Shown: in pieces, positions 44,995 to 56,700 of the stretch | How positions within the stretch are numbered: the first letter of the stretch is position 1 | Layout: each line of letters starts with the position of its first letter | Origin: Cyanoderma ruficeps | Lineage: Eukaryota; Chordata; Aves; Passeriformes; Timaliidae | Assembly: GCA_008694505.1 (NCBI GenBank) | Contig: VZDJ01000623.1 | Span: 16,673,754 to 16,737,753, forward strand | Direction of reading: 5' to 3' | DNA: 64,000 bases | Notes under the pieces: generated by a model | The model's database searches: none | Told to the model about the DNA's origin: nothing | The model's input: the letters and a program-made list of their open reading frames with translations, nothing else | Program-made: the position numbers and the translations under genes

Positions 44995-47900
44995 CTACAG
45001 GGAATGTATTTATAGTGATTTTTTTGCAAGCTATTCCTGATATAATTGCAAGCAAATTTAATAGCCAGGATTTAAAGCCAGTTTATCTCTGTAGTTTGGT
45101 CCTTATATTCAGGAGGTGGGACAGAAGTAGAGAGATGATCAAAGATGATCACTTTGTGCTGCTCCTCAAAAATGTGTTTCCACAAAAGAGAAAGTACTTT
45201 CTTTTAAGGATAGGCATGAGCACATTTTTTGCTATCTTGTGCCATTAATTTCCAATCTCTCCAGAATATTATTGGTTATTCAGTTCCTCATTCATTTTAA
45301 ATTATGTGTAATTAATTCATTTAACCTAATGTCAGGATTGGAATTCAGCTGTATATATACAGGTTTCTTGTACCATTTGAGATATCCTGATATACCTGAG
45401 ATGTCCTCATGAACATCACAGATGTAATACAGGAAATGTCTATCCCATTGGAGCAACAGCAGAAAGACATGAGCACAGAATTCACAGAGATATTAACTCT
45501 GAGGTGTGAGAACAAACCTGAATCTCACCCTGAAAGTTATATGAGGTCAATCCTATCCTTAGAAAAGCTACAATAGTAACTTTTACCCTATTATGCCTCG
45601 CAAACATCCTGCAATGCTAGATAGAGTTCATAAAATAATGCAGATAAATTCACATTTCTGGTGTGAATTTTGACATCCTTTGACATAATTTATTTTCGTG
45701 AGTATGACTTTTGCACACTTGCCACACACTGAAAAAGAAATCAAAACAAACCACCCCATTAAGGGCAGACTTTAAGGTAAAGAACAAGGTACCTGTTGCT
45801 GTAAGATTCACCACAACTGGCAAAAAGTATTTTCTTCAGTGGAACTGTGAGTGCGTGGTTGGGTCGCAAGATCACTTCTAGCAGTGCCATCTAGGGGCTG
45901 CAGCCACAGCAGTGCTCTCATGGAGAGAGAGTGTCGAACCCATTTCTCTGTCTCTCTGGCCCGGCTAAATAGCTCAATAAGATTCATTTGGAATTTCAAT
46001 ATTTCTTTGTTCCGTGAGCTTCAGTGAATCTTTTTTTTTTTAATCTGAAATATAGAGATGTGACAAAAAAAGAAAGTGGTTCTGACTTGATTTTTAAATG
46101 AAATGTCTTGGTGAAAAGCTGGCTCTGCTGAAAGCAATGCAAAAGCTTTCATTGATGTCTATGAGCTGAAATTTTACTTGATTACTTTTCCTATTTAAAC
46201 ACATTGCTCTTTTAATGAAATACATTTACATCTATACCATTTGAGACAGACAATTATGAAGCTTAATCTTTCCGTAGAATCTTTAAACTTGAGTTGAAGA
46301 GTTGAAAGAAAATCAGAAATAATAACCAGACATTTATGCTTTCCACTCAAGAGACTGTGCAGAAATGCATTCCCCTTTTTTCTGTTTTCCTTCCCTTTCC
46401 AACACCCAAAACATTTCATCCATCAGTAGCTACTGCTTCAAAGCCTCAAAGGCTCTATAAATCCTGGATTATCTCTGCAGTCTCTAATAAGAAAGAAAAT
46501 ATTTGAGGTATGACCTTCTTCTTCTTAAATTTCCTAGTAAAAGCATAAGCACCTAATCATATCAGTAGAATTAACATGATAAAATTAATAGCATCAGAAG
46601 AATTATCAGCAGATATTACTGACCAGCTTCAAACAATCATCTCCTGGTTTTGTTTTTCCCTCCTACTTTTTCTACTTTAAAGGTTTTGGGGTACAAAAAC
46701 ACTCATGATAATGTGCTCATTGCCAATTATTAAGCCTCCCATGGATTTATAAAATAAATTACAAAATTATGTGGAAAAATGAGATACTGCAAAAAGCCAA
46801 ATCACTATGAAGAATATATATGCATGTTTGCTTTAATATTATTATTAGCTTCCATTATGTTTCATCAGAAAACTCAGTACAATCGTTTTTAAAAAGGCAT
46901 GAACTGGGGAACAGAATAAATGAGGAGGAACAGAAAAGGAGAGCCCTCTGGAGATTTTTGAGATTGCTGCTCAGCTGGTGTGCTCCCAGATTTTATCCTT
47001 GGCTGCCAGGAGCTCAGTCCTACACAGTGCCCACCAAAAGCTGAGTATCACCACTCTGTTCTTGACACAGTGGCTGTAAGAATTCATTGGCATGGGACTT
47101 GGCTGAGGAATACCCAGTTTGGCAGCTGCATGATGATTAAATTCCTGCCCATGGGCTTTATCTGAAAATACCTGTTTAGCTAGCAATCCTAATGCAAACG
47201 TTTCCTATCCTTGCTGGCCCATGAAAGTGGGTTTTCTTGTTGAAGATAAAGTGCAAGTGATGTAGGGAGAAAGAATTTCTGATTTTGAGCTTCCTAAGTG
47301 ATTTTTTTTTGGTTCAAACCAGACACCACATTTGAAAAGTTGTTTTGCTGTTAAATTCATAGCTGCTTTCTTGGGAAAATATGCTATTCAACTACTAGGC
47401 AGATAAATTGCAGACAAGGCTGTGGCTTCTGCAGGCTTCCCATCAAGATCATCTGGGGACACTGACACATGTAAGGTGGGATTCGGAGCACCTCACGTAC
47501 TCTGAAATGGGATGGTCTGAATAAATCCAACTGTGCTTTTGGAAAAATGGATCTGAAAATACTTGAGTGTGCCATGCTGCCCCAAAGCTTTTGATTACCA
47601 AATCTGCCTTTCTACAACCTCCCACCGCAGCGATTTACTGTTGTGAAACTCCAGCTCATGGAGATGAGCATACACGTCACTAATGATAGAAGGTGTGTTA
47701 CTGCCCTGGAATTTCCCCCCGCTATACTTGGTGAGGGCATGATCCTCACCATGGTACCCTGGAGACATGGAACCAGTCACTACTGTGTCCTGCATATAAA
47801 AGGACAAAGCAAGTCAACAAATTTCATTCTGTGAAAAATTGTAGGGGCTCAGTCTTGCATGATTTCAATGTATCAATCATCCTCGTCAATCCACCTATGA

Positions 47901-48050
47901 GAATTTTGATTTGGTCCCCTGCTGTTAATTTTCATTCATCATAAATACCATGGTGACTCCATTCAATACAAAATGAAATTTTGTTGTGCTTGATTTTTTT
48001 TTCCCCAGGAAAACTGCATAGCTGAATTTAAATATAAAAAAAAGGGACAT

Positions 48051-48362
48051 AATCGTAGAATCACAAAATGCTTTGGGTTGGAAGAGACCTTAAAGATCCT
48101 CTATTTCTAACCCCATTGCATGGGCAGGGACCTCTTCTACTAGACCAAGTTGCTCAAAGCCCCATCCAAACTGACCTTGAATGTTTCCAGACATGGGGCA
48201 GCCACAACCTCTCTGGGCAACCTGTGCCAGGGTCTCACCACCTTCACAGTGAAGAAATCTAACCTAAACCTTCCCCCTGAGAGTTTGAAGCCAATTGCTT
48301 CTTGTCCTGTCACCCCATGTCTTTGCCAAAAGTCTCCCTCCAGCTCTCTTAGAGGCAGGGAC
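48051..48362 (-). mobile_element. CR1 LINE 3' end, antisense
   Basis: Begins 'aatcgtagaatcacaaaatg' and 'ctttgggttggaagagacct' and runs through 'cattgcatgggcagggacct', 'agaccaagttgctcaaagcc', 'ctctctgggcaacctgtgcc', 'tcacagtgaagaaatctaac', 'ttcttgtcctgtcaccccat' and 'aaaagtctccctccagctct'. A 310-base piece of good quality. It ends a few tens of bases before an LTR-like element. Confidence 0.95.
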
Positions 48363-48402
48363 GGGGGAAGGGATCCCTTTCAGATCAGAAAATGTCAGGT
48401 GG

Positions 48403-48647
48403 TGTTGTGGGTTCCCATGGGAATCATTCACTCCTTTCTTGTACCCTCTGTCAATTAGCCTTGTTTCTGTTACTGTGCACTGTACTTTTTGTACTTATTA
48501 CTGTACTTTGGTACCTCCAGTTCTGCCCTCCAGCCCTTTGCAGGAGAGTGATGTGGGAGGGAGAAAGGTGAATGAGTGAGTGGAGCATGGTTTGGAGTGT
48601 TTCAGTGGGAGCATTAAATTGAGGAATACTATTCCTAAACTACAATA
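48403..48647 (+). mobile_element. Probable short retroviral LTR, sense
   Basis: The stretch opens TGTTGTGGGTT and closes CCTAAACTACA, so it has the TG...CA ends of an LTR. Inside, 'gtgcactgtactttttgtac' and 'ttattactgtac' are followed by a purine-rich 'gagagtgatgtgggaggg' and 'gtgaatgagtgagtggagca' and by 'agtgggagcattaaattgag'. This order resembles the 3' part of songbird ERV LTRs (R/U5 with a GTGAGTGAG block and a closing 'taaa ... ca'). I see no clear target-site duplication and the family is not certain; the start could be inside the LTR. Confidence 0.45.
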
Positions 48648-48649
48648 GC

Positions 48650-49586
48650 CTGTGGGAAAGCCATTTGATTTCTTTTGGGTTTTTTTCCCTCAGGGAAATT
48701 GAGGAAGCTTAAAATTCTTTTTCCTCCAGCATTAGACTAAAACACAGTTGTCTGTGAAAGCATACCGACCAGGGCAAGAAATGACAGCATGAATACATTT
48801 CATGTGGCACATGAGTGTTTATGGAACTATCTTCACAATATTTCTTTCTTTCTTCCGAAGTACTGCTTTTTATGGATAATAAAATTTATTAGTAGAAAAT
48901 ATGAAAAAAGTATAGTCACAAAAAGCACTATTGTTTTGTGTCCTTTGGCTTCTTAACAGCTTTAGTTTTGTATAGGCTTCCTGATTATTATTTTTCTATC
49001 ACTGGTGATAAAACTAAAGGAGATGGAATAACTCTTTAAGTGAACTCATGCTTTTACTGAACACATTTCTATGTAAGATTTAAAATACCATAGAAATGGT
49101 ATTTTTAACATTACAATATTTTAATATTACAATACTTAAATGTCTGTTGTTGTGCACAGCCTACTTAGCCAGAATATCTCTGTCTAAATTCAGCCCAGAC
49201 CACATCCTGATTTTGAAAGACCATATTCTCCTGGTCACTTTAATGAAATTGGGGGTTAGTTCTACACACAGATTCTAGTGTTTGGATCAATTTTTATCTA
49301 TCAGGTTTTTTCTTAGATCCATCTAGTTAAATTTTTTGGTAGAAAAATCTGGTTTTGAATCGAAATTGCTTGGCTTCAAAGGATCCATGGATCCATGCAA
49401 AGGACTCCATATGACAGTGTTGTCTGTGATTGCTTTTCGATAACACCTTCAAGTCAGTGTTTACACGATTTAATGCTCATGACAAAGTTGCAGAGATCCT
49501 CAGAAAGTGGGGAGCCATAAGAGGATGCAAAGTTTGCTCAGCTGCCATGGGGCTTTATGCCTGACTCACCAGATAGAAGGAATCAA
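48650..49586. other. 0.9 kb without recognisable gene or repeat
   Basis: AT-rich spacer. A 14-base perfect palindrome (GGATCCATGGATCC) lies at 49381-49394. I see nothing else. Confidence 0.5.
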
Positions 49587-49812
49587 ATCACAGAACCATG
49601 CCACAGAATCATAGAACGGCTTGGGTTTGAAGGGACCTTCAATACCGTCTAGTTCCAGCTCTCTGCTGTGGGCAGAGACACACCTTCCACTAAACCAAGT
49701 CGCTCAAAGCTCCATTCAACCTGGCTTTGAACAGTTCCAGGGATGGAGAAGTTACAGCTTTGAGCAACCTGTACTAGTGCCCATCTACACACCACTTGTA
49801 AAAGAAATCAAG
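49587..49812 (-). mobile_element. CR1 LINE 3' end, antisense
   Basis: Two copies of the terminal tail (ATCACAGAACC and ACAGAATCATAGAACGG) lead into 'cttgggtttgaagggacctt', 'gtgggcagagacacacctt', 'ccactaaaccaagtcgctca', 'aagctccattcaacctggct', 'ttgaacagttccagggatgg' and 'gcaacctgtactagtgccca', then a decayed end. About 225 bases remain. Confidence 0.93.
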
Positions 49813-52800
49813 GTGAAGGCCTAGTGTTCTCTTCATCATCTTTAAAGCAGGTTAAATGATGTCAACAGGAGCACCCAGGTATAAAAGTGAAGCAAGGAAA
49901 GAATTTTCCTCTTTATATCACCCAAAATCAGAGGATTTTACTGCAGTAAACCCATAATTAAACTCCAGTGAAAAATTGCAGAGAATTCAGAAAATTAAAT
50001 TGACAGGGCTTTCTGGAAACAGGGGCACAGCATCTCCCTATTACCTCAGAAAGAAAGAGAAATGCCTTCAAAAGAAGCAGAAAACAAAACCTCTGTGGAC
50101 AAAGGGCTCAGATAACTGAGTGGTAAATACAGATATAAGCAATACTTGAATAATTTCCAAGTGAAAGAGAAATTCCATCTTTGCTGCACAAATTCTCCTT
50201 GATCCGCTTTGTTACACATTTACATATCAGAGCTGAAGGTTATAGGGCAGAACTTTTCCATTGTGTTAATCACTTACAACCCTAATTTCACACTACACCA
50301 GTCCTTTGTACTCGGGCTCACAGGGCCCACTACAATCTCCCTCCAAAAATCCTACCACAAAACCTGCTTGCTCACTGTGCATTCGAACAAGGAGTATCTA
50401 ATACATCCTAAACAGAGAAGGGAGGCATAAACAACTACGGAAAAAGAATTTTTTGGGTAAGCTAGATGTGAATTAGTTTCTGGTGCCTTTCAGCAAGCCC
50501 CAAGGCATCACTGAGTGGTGCACAGCTGTCAGTAATTCTGACCCTGAAGGTATATGGAAATTAGGAGAATATCAATAATTTTAGCAGTTAAGTGGGAAAC
50601 GATCTTCTCAGAGTAGTAAGGGCACAAAACCCACTAGCTATAATAATTTATTTCTGAGAGGGAACTGCATCATGTTAGGAAGATTTAGATTAGGTTGTCA
50701 CAATATGCAGTGTTTCAGTGTCCAAAATTCACCTTTCTGTAGCTTTACAAGGGGTCTCTTTGTAACCTCACTGATACGTGCCAATTCAATCTTCCATTAA
50801 TGTTCAGTCTTCAGAGTGAAATCTAGAGTGTAGCAGCTTCTCTTTAATTAATTTAAACATGCATGAGTTAGGTATCTATAATAAGATGTATATAACTACG
50901 TCTAATTATTCATCATTGCAGCTGAAGGAAAGAAAAGATTTAGTATCCCATCATTACTTTTCCAGATAGAATTAAACATTTTTCCAGGTATTAAATATCC
51001 CTTTTTAAAATTATCAAATGCCTTCTTGCTTTTTTCCCCCCTATATTCAGTATGTTTACCTTCTTACATAAATTTCATTTGATAGACATCCTAATATTTT
51101 CTCCATGATATCTCCATGACATGCTAACCAATGTGTAACTTCATAGATTTTTAAACACTCCCATAACTCTCTTTTTAATTCAGGAAAATACAGAAATACA
51201 AGTTAAAATCCATCCCTAAGATGTAAGAAGATTTTAAAATTGTTTTTAAGTGCACTGCTGATTCAAGGCCTAAATATCATTGGGAGAAAATATTAGAGGA
51301 AAAGCTTTGGATAAAGCTATACATAAATGGGACATTTCACAAATAAATATTTTTAGCCCTCTCATATTTTCAGTTTCTTCTCTCTAAGCTTCTTACTGAG
51401 CATTAAATTCTTTCAAGCTCTATAACACCCTGGAAATCAATGTAATATTATAGGTAGCATGAACCAGAATATTCTGTGCAGATGTTAATTATTCTTTTTA
51501 TTAGAGTTTGGATTTAGAAATTAAAACCCATGGTGATTTAGGCTTCCTTGTAATTAGATGTAATAATTGGAATTTCTTTCATAGTGCACTGTGCCTTTGT
51601 TTTGAAGGAAGAGCAATATTTTATACCTAGTAATATTTGATATTTATCAATTTTCCAGCATTTCCTTGTGGCTCTCTCTACTGAAACTTCCCAACATGAT
51701 CATTCTGTTGTTATTATGACAATGTCCATCACTTTTTACAGGTCAAGGAGTTTTGCACTAATTTCTTACTTTCCTTCCACTTCTCTACCTGCAATTTCCT
51801 GATGGCTCAAAAGTGACTTTTGTGCAAGGGGGTGATGTTTCTGAGAAACACAAACCAAACAGAACCACGGAAATTTGCCCCAGCAAATTTGACTTTTCAG
51901 AAGAGTGAGGTCTAACATCATAAACAGCTCTCCTGCCTCATTCTTCCAAATATGTCTTCTGAGTACTTTTGGTTGTTTATTTCTTAGGCTCAGGTGGCAG
52001 CTCTATAGATCATCACTTAATACTAAATTGCATAAAGAGGATGGGCTAAATAATTAACTATTTTGTCAATATATTAAGTATGCAGCTCAGAAGTAAAATT
52101 GGGCATTAACAGCTGTCTAACATGTACCTTTTACAAATAATCCCTTCATGCTGAAATTTTCTGGTTTTGAGGACAATCATCCCCCCTCTCATGGGGAATA
52201 ACTAATTAAAAGTCTCTTCAATCACTCCTCATTATCCAAGGATTCTCTAGTGATGAGGGTCATCTGCACAGGGCCAGCATTTAAGCATATTCACATTAAG
52301 CTAACGGAAAAACATATGAGCCAAAATCCAACTTATTTTCTATAAGTGTCTCTGAAATGTGCTCACTGCCCTGATTTTGGATCTTCCATACTTTAAGATA
52401 TTAATATCCGGCACTTTGTTATCATTAATTAAGACAAGAAGTCTCAAGTCAAATTCCAATCTGCATTCAGGTTTTGATCAGCTAGCCCTAGAAATTTGAA
52501 GTGATGGATAAAACATTCATTTTATATTCCATGTTTATTGTGCAGATCAACTGATTTATCAAAATAGAATCAATGGGTGAATTATAATGGTTTCATACTT
52601 GGTTCCAATACTTTTCTGCCTTTGCTTCTCTTTTTAATCTATTTTTGCAGGTGATGCCTCATTTTCATGATAGTAGCGAATTATTGAAACATATAAAACC
52701 CCTGCAAGTTATTTTTTATATTGAGTTTTTAACCTTTGATCCAGTATTGCAAATTTTCTAGAAGAAGAAAGCACAAGTGGAGGGAATAGAGGGTTTGTAG

Positions 52801-53204
52801 TAATAGAATTCAAAGTGTTTAACAATAAACCAAGAACTCCATGGCTGAACAACAGCAGAGTATGCAAAATAGGAAACAGCTGGCAGAGGAGCAAAACTGA
52901 CCACTGTAAGGTACATTTCCACTGCTTTTTAATCTGTATTATTCCAAAGTTTAAATATCCAGTCTGGGGTGAAATTCAGATGAATTTAAAAACCTTGAAG
53001 GAACACAAATATATTTTGCTGTTAATCAGATGTTCCACTAGACTTTCCCAACAATAAGGGATTGTCTTTTATCTAAATGGCAAAATTTCTAAAGTGAAGG
53101 ATGCTTGGATGTTAGTCACAGCTAAGGCAGTGATATCTAGAGAATCCATGTCAGCACTGAATAACTTACACCAGTAAATGCAACCCAATTGGCCAAGGAA
53201 AACA
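49813..53204. other. 3.4 kb without recognisable gene or repeat
   Basis: AT-rich unique-looking sequence. A good splice acceptor (pyrimidine tract to TTTTTGCAG at about 52650) is followed by 36 open codons, but no donor site follows, so I do not call an exon. Part of the sequence just before 53205 may be further decayed CR1. Confidence 0.45.
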
Positions 53205-53525
53205 GAAGAAATACTGAGAGTCTGAAGGAGCTTGTTTATTCAACTGAGAGTGGAGAATAAGAAGGAGGAGACTTTTGTCTTCAGATACTTAACAAAGAGA
53301 TGTAGAGATGAAAGAGCAAGGCTCCTCTGGGAGTTGCACAGTAAAGAGGCTGCGAAAAATATAATTAAGGAAAAGGGGTGAAAATCTCAATGACAGTCTC
53401 TGAACATAGAAACAGGAACCCAGAAAAAATGAGTGAAGTGATTTAACATACATACTGGCACTTCTAGCGAGAAGGTGGACTGGACAATCTCAGAGGCCCC
53501 TTCCAATATGTTGTTTTATGGGCAT
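53205..53525 (+). mobile_element. Older CR1 LINE fragment, sense
   Basis: Sense CR1 blocks, strongly decayed: 'gagagtctgaaggagcttgt', 'ttattcaactgagagtggag' with 'aataagaagg', 'gtcttcagatacttaacaaa', 'ggctcctctgggagttgcac', 'acatagaaacaggaacccag', 'ggtggactggacaatctcag' and 'aggccccttccaatatgttg'. The order is right, but only short words match, so this is an old copy with several deletions. Confidence 0.7.
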
Positions 53526-55049
53526 GAGAGAGGGGCTGTATTAACAATGTGACCATGTACACGGTTGTTTCCCAATGCAAAGTTCGAGCCCTAGTTTCCT
53601 TTTACATATAGTACAGATGTAGCCTATAATTCTGTCATTTTACGATAATCATCACTAATGCATGCAGTGATAAACATACATATTTTCCCTGCTTTAATAT
53701 TTCTATCCAGCCCACAGCAACCATGTCTAAGGAACAGGTGATATCAACTGGGTTACACTCTTCAGCCATTGTGTCAAAAAATTTGAATATAATTTAAATT
53801 TTGTAGGATAGGTTATAATGACAGCTCCTTTGGCCAAACGATGAATGCACTTTTTACTCAGATTTACACAAGAGCGCCTGGGATTGGTCAGTTGCTTTGT
53901 TTTGTAATAATCGGATTCTATTTTGTAGCCCTACTTCTTACTAAGATACCTTGTTCACAGATTAATAGAAGCTGATGTTGTTGAGCATCTGCTCAGGGTC
54001 CGCAAGCATAAGCAGAAAACAAAAACCATTTCAATCAGAAGATAAGCAATTTTGATTTTCTGAAAGCTTCTAAATCACCCATAACTGAGGTTTTTGCTTT
54101 CAGGATCATTGCTTTTCCCCATTACATGCACTGAAATTAATGTTTTCTGAAAGCAAATAAAATTAAAAATTTTGTGATACAAATGATAATTGGGTACTTG
54201 TCTGTCAAGATAGTTTTATTTAAACAAAATGTACGCTTGTTATACTGCATTTCCAATTCTACAATCCCATAATCTTCAGGCTGCTTCTCTCCTCCAAGTC
54301 ATCATAATTAAAGGCAGGTGTTCAATTTAGCCACCAGAAGGGATGAGTTAATGTTGTAATTATTAGTTGCAAAAGATTTCTAATTAGAATTATAAAGTAT
54401 TTAGCTGTGAATAGATGCAGGTAGACGCTCATAAGAGGTTTTTTTTAAAGTAAATAAACACCTATCTCCAATAAAATGAGAAGGACTTGAGCTTCTAAGT
54501 ATGTTCAAAATGTCATTAGGAGCTTATTTATGTGTCAGGGCAATGATTAAAAATGTTCCTTTGTATGAGATTCAGATTTAAATTATTATCCAGGCTTGCT
54601 GGTAACAAATATGTATTACTAATAAGAATTTATCATCCTCCTTTGTTACTAACAGAATGGAAAGCATTATACTCTGCTGCAGCATTTTGTCCTGATTTTC
54701 TATTTTCAAGTAGAAAACAAAAGTATTTTTCAAATAATTCTGACCTAACAACCTTGTTATTAACAATGTAAAACATTTAGTAGACAGAGATTTCTTTTTC
54801 CTCAATAGATACCGAACACTATATTCCAAGCAACATTTAATTTCTGCCTTTAGCTTCCACTAGCAGTATTTACACCTCATGAATAGTTGCCTACTGCTTC
54901 ATTCTTCAGGTTATATGAATCGATCCCAAATTTGTGTGAAGTATATCACGTTTTTTGGTAAATTCCAAATCTTTGTGGTTGGTTGTTTGTTTTGTTGTTG
55001 TTGAAAAATGCAAAATTACCAACACACAGTATAAAAAAGCACCCTACAA
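53526..55049. other. 1.5 kb without recognisable gene or repeat
   Basis: AT-rich unique-looking sequence; the part at about 54290-54440 has TAATTA- and TAATTATTAG-type words without simple repeats and could be a conserved non-coding element. No gene supported. Confidence 0.45.
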
Positions 55050-55440
55050 GAATGTCTATATAATGGACACCTCTAAATTAGCCATTAATAGTGTGGAAAG
55101 AGATCTTGGAAATGTTATAGGAGTTTCTTTGAAAGACTAGTATCGGTTTTTGGTAAGTGAAATAAAATATTGAGCTACAACTAAGAAAACGAGATAGAGA
55201 ACAAATGGTTGTCTCTATTTCATTGGATGGTCTTTTCTAGGAATTTTTAATTACACTAGTACTTGTCATATCATCACAACAAAAATATAAAAAATAGAAG
55301 ACTACTGAGAATAATGATATGGAGGATCAGAGGAATGGAATATCTTGCATGAAGAAAAATTGTAAGGACTTTTTGCTTTGAAAAAGAGATAATGAAAGGT
55401 AGGATCAAAAATGAGGTCCACAAAACTGAAGACAATATAG
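55050..55440 (+). mobile_element. Ancient CR1 LINE fragment with reverse-transcriptase remnant, sense
   Basis: The end of a 61-codon open frame (54955-55140) reads KLAINSVERDLGNVIGVSL, close in pattern to the 'EKDLGVLVDSKL'-type motif near the end of the CR1 reverse-transcriptase protein. About 180 bases downstream, 'aatgatatggaggatcagag' with 'gaatggaatatcttgcatga' and 'tttgctttgaaaaagagata' match the next CR1 blocks (the 'ggaatggaacacctc ... tatgaggaaag' region). The order and strand agree. The frame stops soon after the motif, so the copy is a fossil. Both ends are approximate. Confidence 0.55.
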
Positions 55441-55594
55441 GTGAATCACTTCTCAGGATGAGTGGAGTCTACCCTTCACCCTTGAAACTACAAGGAGACA
55501 ATTTCTATTAGTGGATATTAAAACTTATATTTAACAAATATTGTATTGAAAGAAGAACAGCTCCACCCGCCATCTGTAATCTGCTAAAAGAAGT

Positions 55595-56238
55595 CGTCCT
55601 AGTTTAGGGCAAATCTGGGAGGAAACCTCATAAGGGGCACTCCTTCCCCTCCACCCAACCAGTTTGGGAAAAGGAAACCTCCTCAGAGAGAAGTGGAAAG
55701 AGCCCTGTTTATTAAACAGGCAAAGCACTCCCTGGCACAATAGATTGAACAATACCCGATGATAGGAACTTTGTGCCACTCTGGAGAGATGACAGATTTA
55801 GGAAAGAAGTCCCTCCTGTAGGTGGTTGCTCTGTCTCAGTCCCTCTGGTGCTGGGAAACGTTGCTGTGCAGGATGGATCTTGGTGGGTTCCAGATGCAAG
55901 CCCCCACAGCGCTCCCCCGGGTCCTCAGTCCAGAGAGATTTTTAACAGTTCCAAGGAAAGGCAAAAAAACGGAAAAAAAACAGGAAAGAAAAAGAAAAAA
56001 AGAACAGGAGGAGAAGGAAAAAAAAAAGAAAGTGAAGCGTCTCCTCCGCCTGCTAGCTAGGCTAACTAACTAACTACTAAAAAATAACCTCTTCGTGTGC
56101 TGAATTCAGCTGTCAAGGCCAGCCGGCGGAGGACAGTTCCTGAAAACAAACTGCGCGCCTCTCCCCTTCCCCAGCTCCCAAACTCAACCAGATGATTGAG
56201 ATATAAACATCGTGTCACCCCAGAACAGAACTACATCA
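55595..56238 (-). mobile_element. Endogenous retrovirus LTR, antisense, apparently solo
   Basis: The + strand begins CGTCCTAGTTTAGGGCAAAT and continues 'cacccaaccagtttgggaaa', 'gagaagtggaaagagccctg' with 'tttattaaacaggcaaagca', 'gccactctggagagatgaca', 'ccctctggtgctgggaaacg', 'ttggtgggttccagatgcaa', a purine-rich stretch, 'ctagctaggctaactaacta' and 'cgtgtcaccccagaacagaa', ending CTACATCA. This matches a widespread songbird LTR family from memory. The reverse complement of TTTATT at 55707-55712 gives an AATAAA polyadenylation signal near the far end on the minus strand, which fixes the orientation. The expected TG at the boundary appears as CG. No retroviral genes flank it. The frames across it are LTR sequence. 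Confidence 0.75.
55979..56037. repeat. Purine-rich tract inside LTR
   Basis: About 59 bases almost entirely A and G on the + strand, with two long pure-purine runs (about 55983-56005 and 56007-56033). On the LTR's own strand this is a pyrimidine tract. It produces the lysine-rich tails of the frames at 55773-56060 and 55822-56073, which are not genes. Confidence 0.85.
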
Positions 56239-56448
56239 GATTTTGATGCAAGTCAATATTTTTATTAATTTAATTAATCTATTTATAATAGATTTAAATG
56301 GCAGAACACTTCGAGAAAGTGCATATACTTTTTTCTCTCATTATTTATCTATTTGCCTCATAACTTCTAAAATGGCTTTCTGACAAGTACTCACTATTTA
56401 AAGTAACTTTTTTCTTTTAAAATCTAGGGTAGGATCATGCAACAATGG

Positions 56449-56514
56449 AATCCATTAATAGAATCCATTAAATAAATATAATCCAATAAATAAAATCCAT
56501 TAAATAAATCCATT
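56449..56514. repeat. Expanded CR1-tail-like tandem repeat
   Basis: Four to five imperfect copies of a 13-16-base unit around AATCCATTAAATAA directly precede the antisense CR1 that follows. CR1 elements end in two or more copies of an 8-base unit; here a different, longer AT-rich unit is repeated at that place, probably by slippage at or next to the tail. Confidence 0.8.
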
Positions 56515-56700
56515 TATGTTGGATAAGACCTTTAAAATCATCAAGTCCATCTGTTAATCCACCCCACTTAACCACTATTCCTAAGTGCCACTTTTAAATA
56601 TCTTCATGCACAGTAACTCTACCACTTCCTTGGGCAGCCTGGTCCAATGCTTGACAGCCCTCTGAGTGAAGAAATTTTTCATCAGTCTTTTATAAATGGA
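56515..56700 (-). mobile_element. CR1 LINE 3' end, antisense
   Basis: Antisense CR1 blocks: 'atgttggataagacctttaa' with 'aatcatcaagtccatctg', 'ctaagtgccacttttaaata', 'cagtaactctaccacttcct', 'tgggcagcctggtccaatgc', 'ttgacagccctctgagtgaa' and 'gaaatttttcatcagtct'. The subfamily resembles that at 33032. Its terminal repeat has been replaced or extended by the tandem array at 56449-56514. Confidence 0.88.

Larger units (their letters stand above)
43473..48050. other. 4.6 kb without recognisable gene or repeat
   Basis: No gene supported. Two small tandem duplications (12-base units at 44105-44128 and 15-base units at 44965-44994) are noted. The region around 46900-47170 is GC-richer than average but unrecognised. 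Short frames on both strands do not resemble known proteins. Confidence 0.5.

Noticed and set aside
45887..45900. CTCF-like motif CCATCTAGGGGCTG
   Set aside because: It lacks one G of the core and the spacing does not fit the consensus well.
52623..52759. Good splice acceptor followed by 36 open codons
   Set aside because: There is no donor site before the stop and no polyadenylation signal close by, so it does not form a complete internal or terminal exon.
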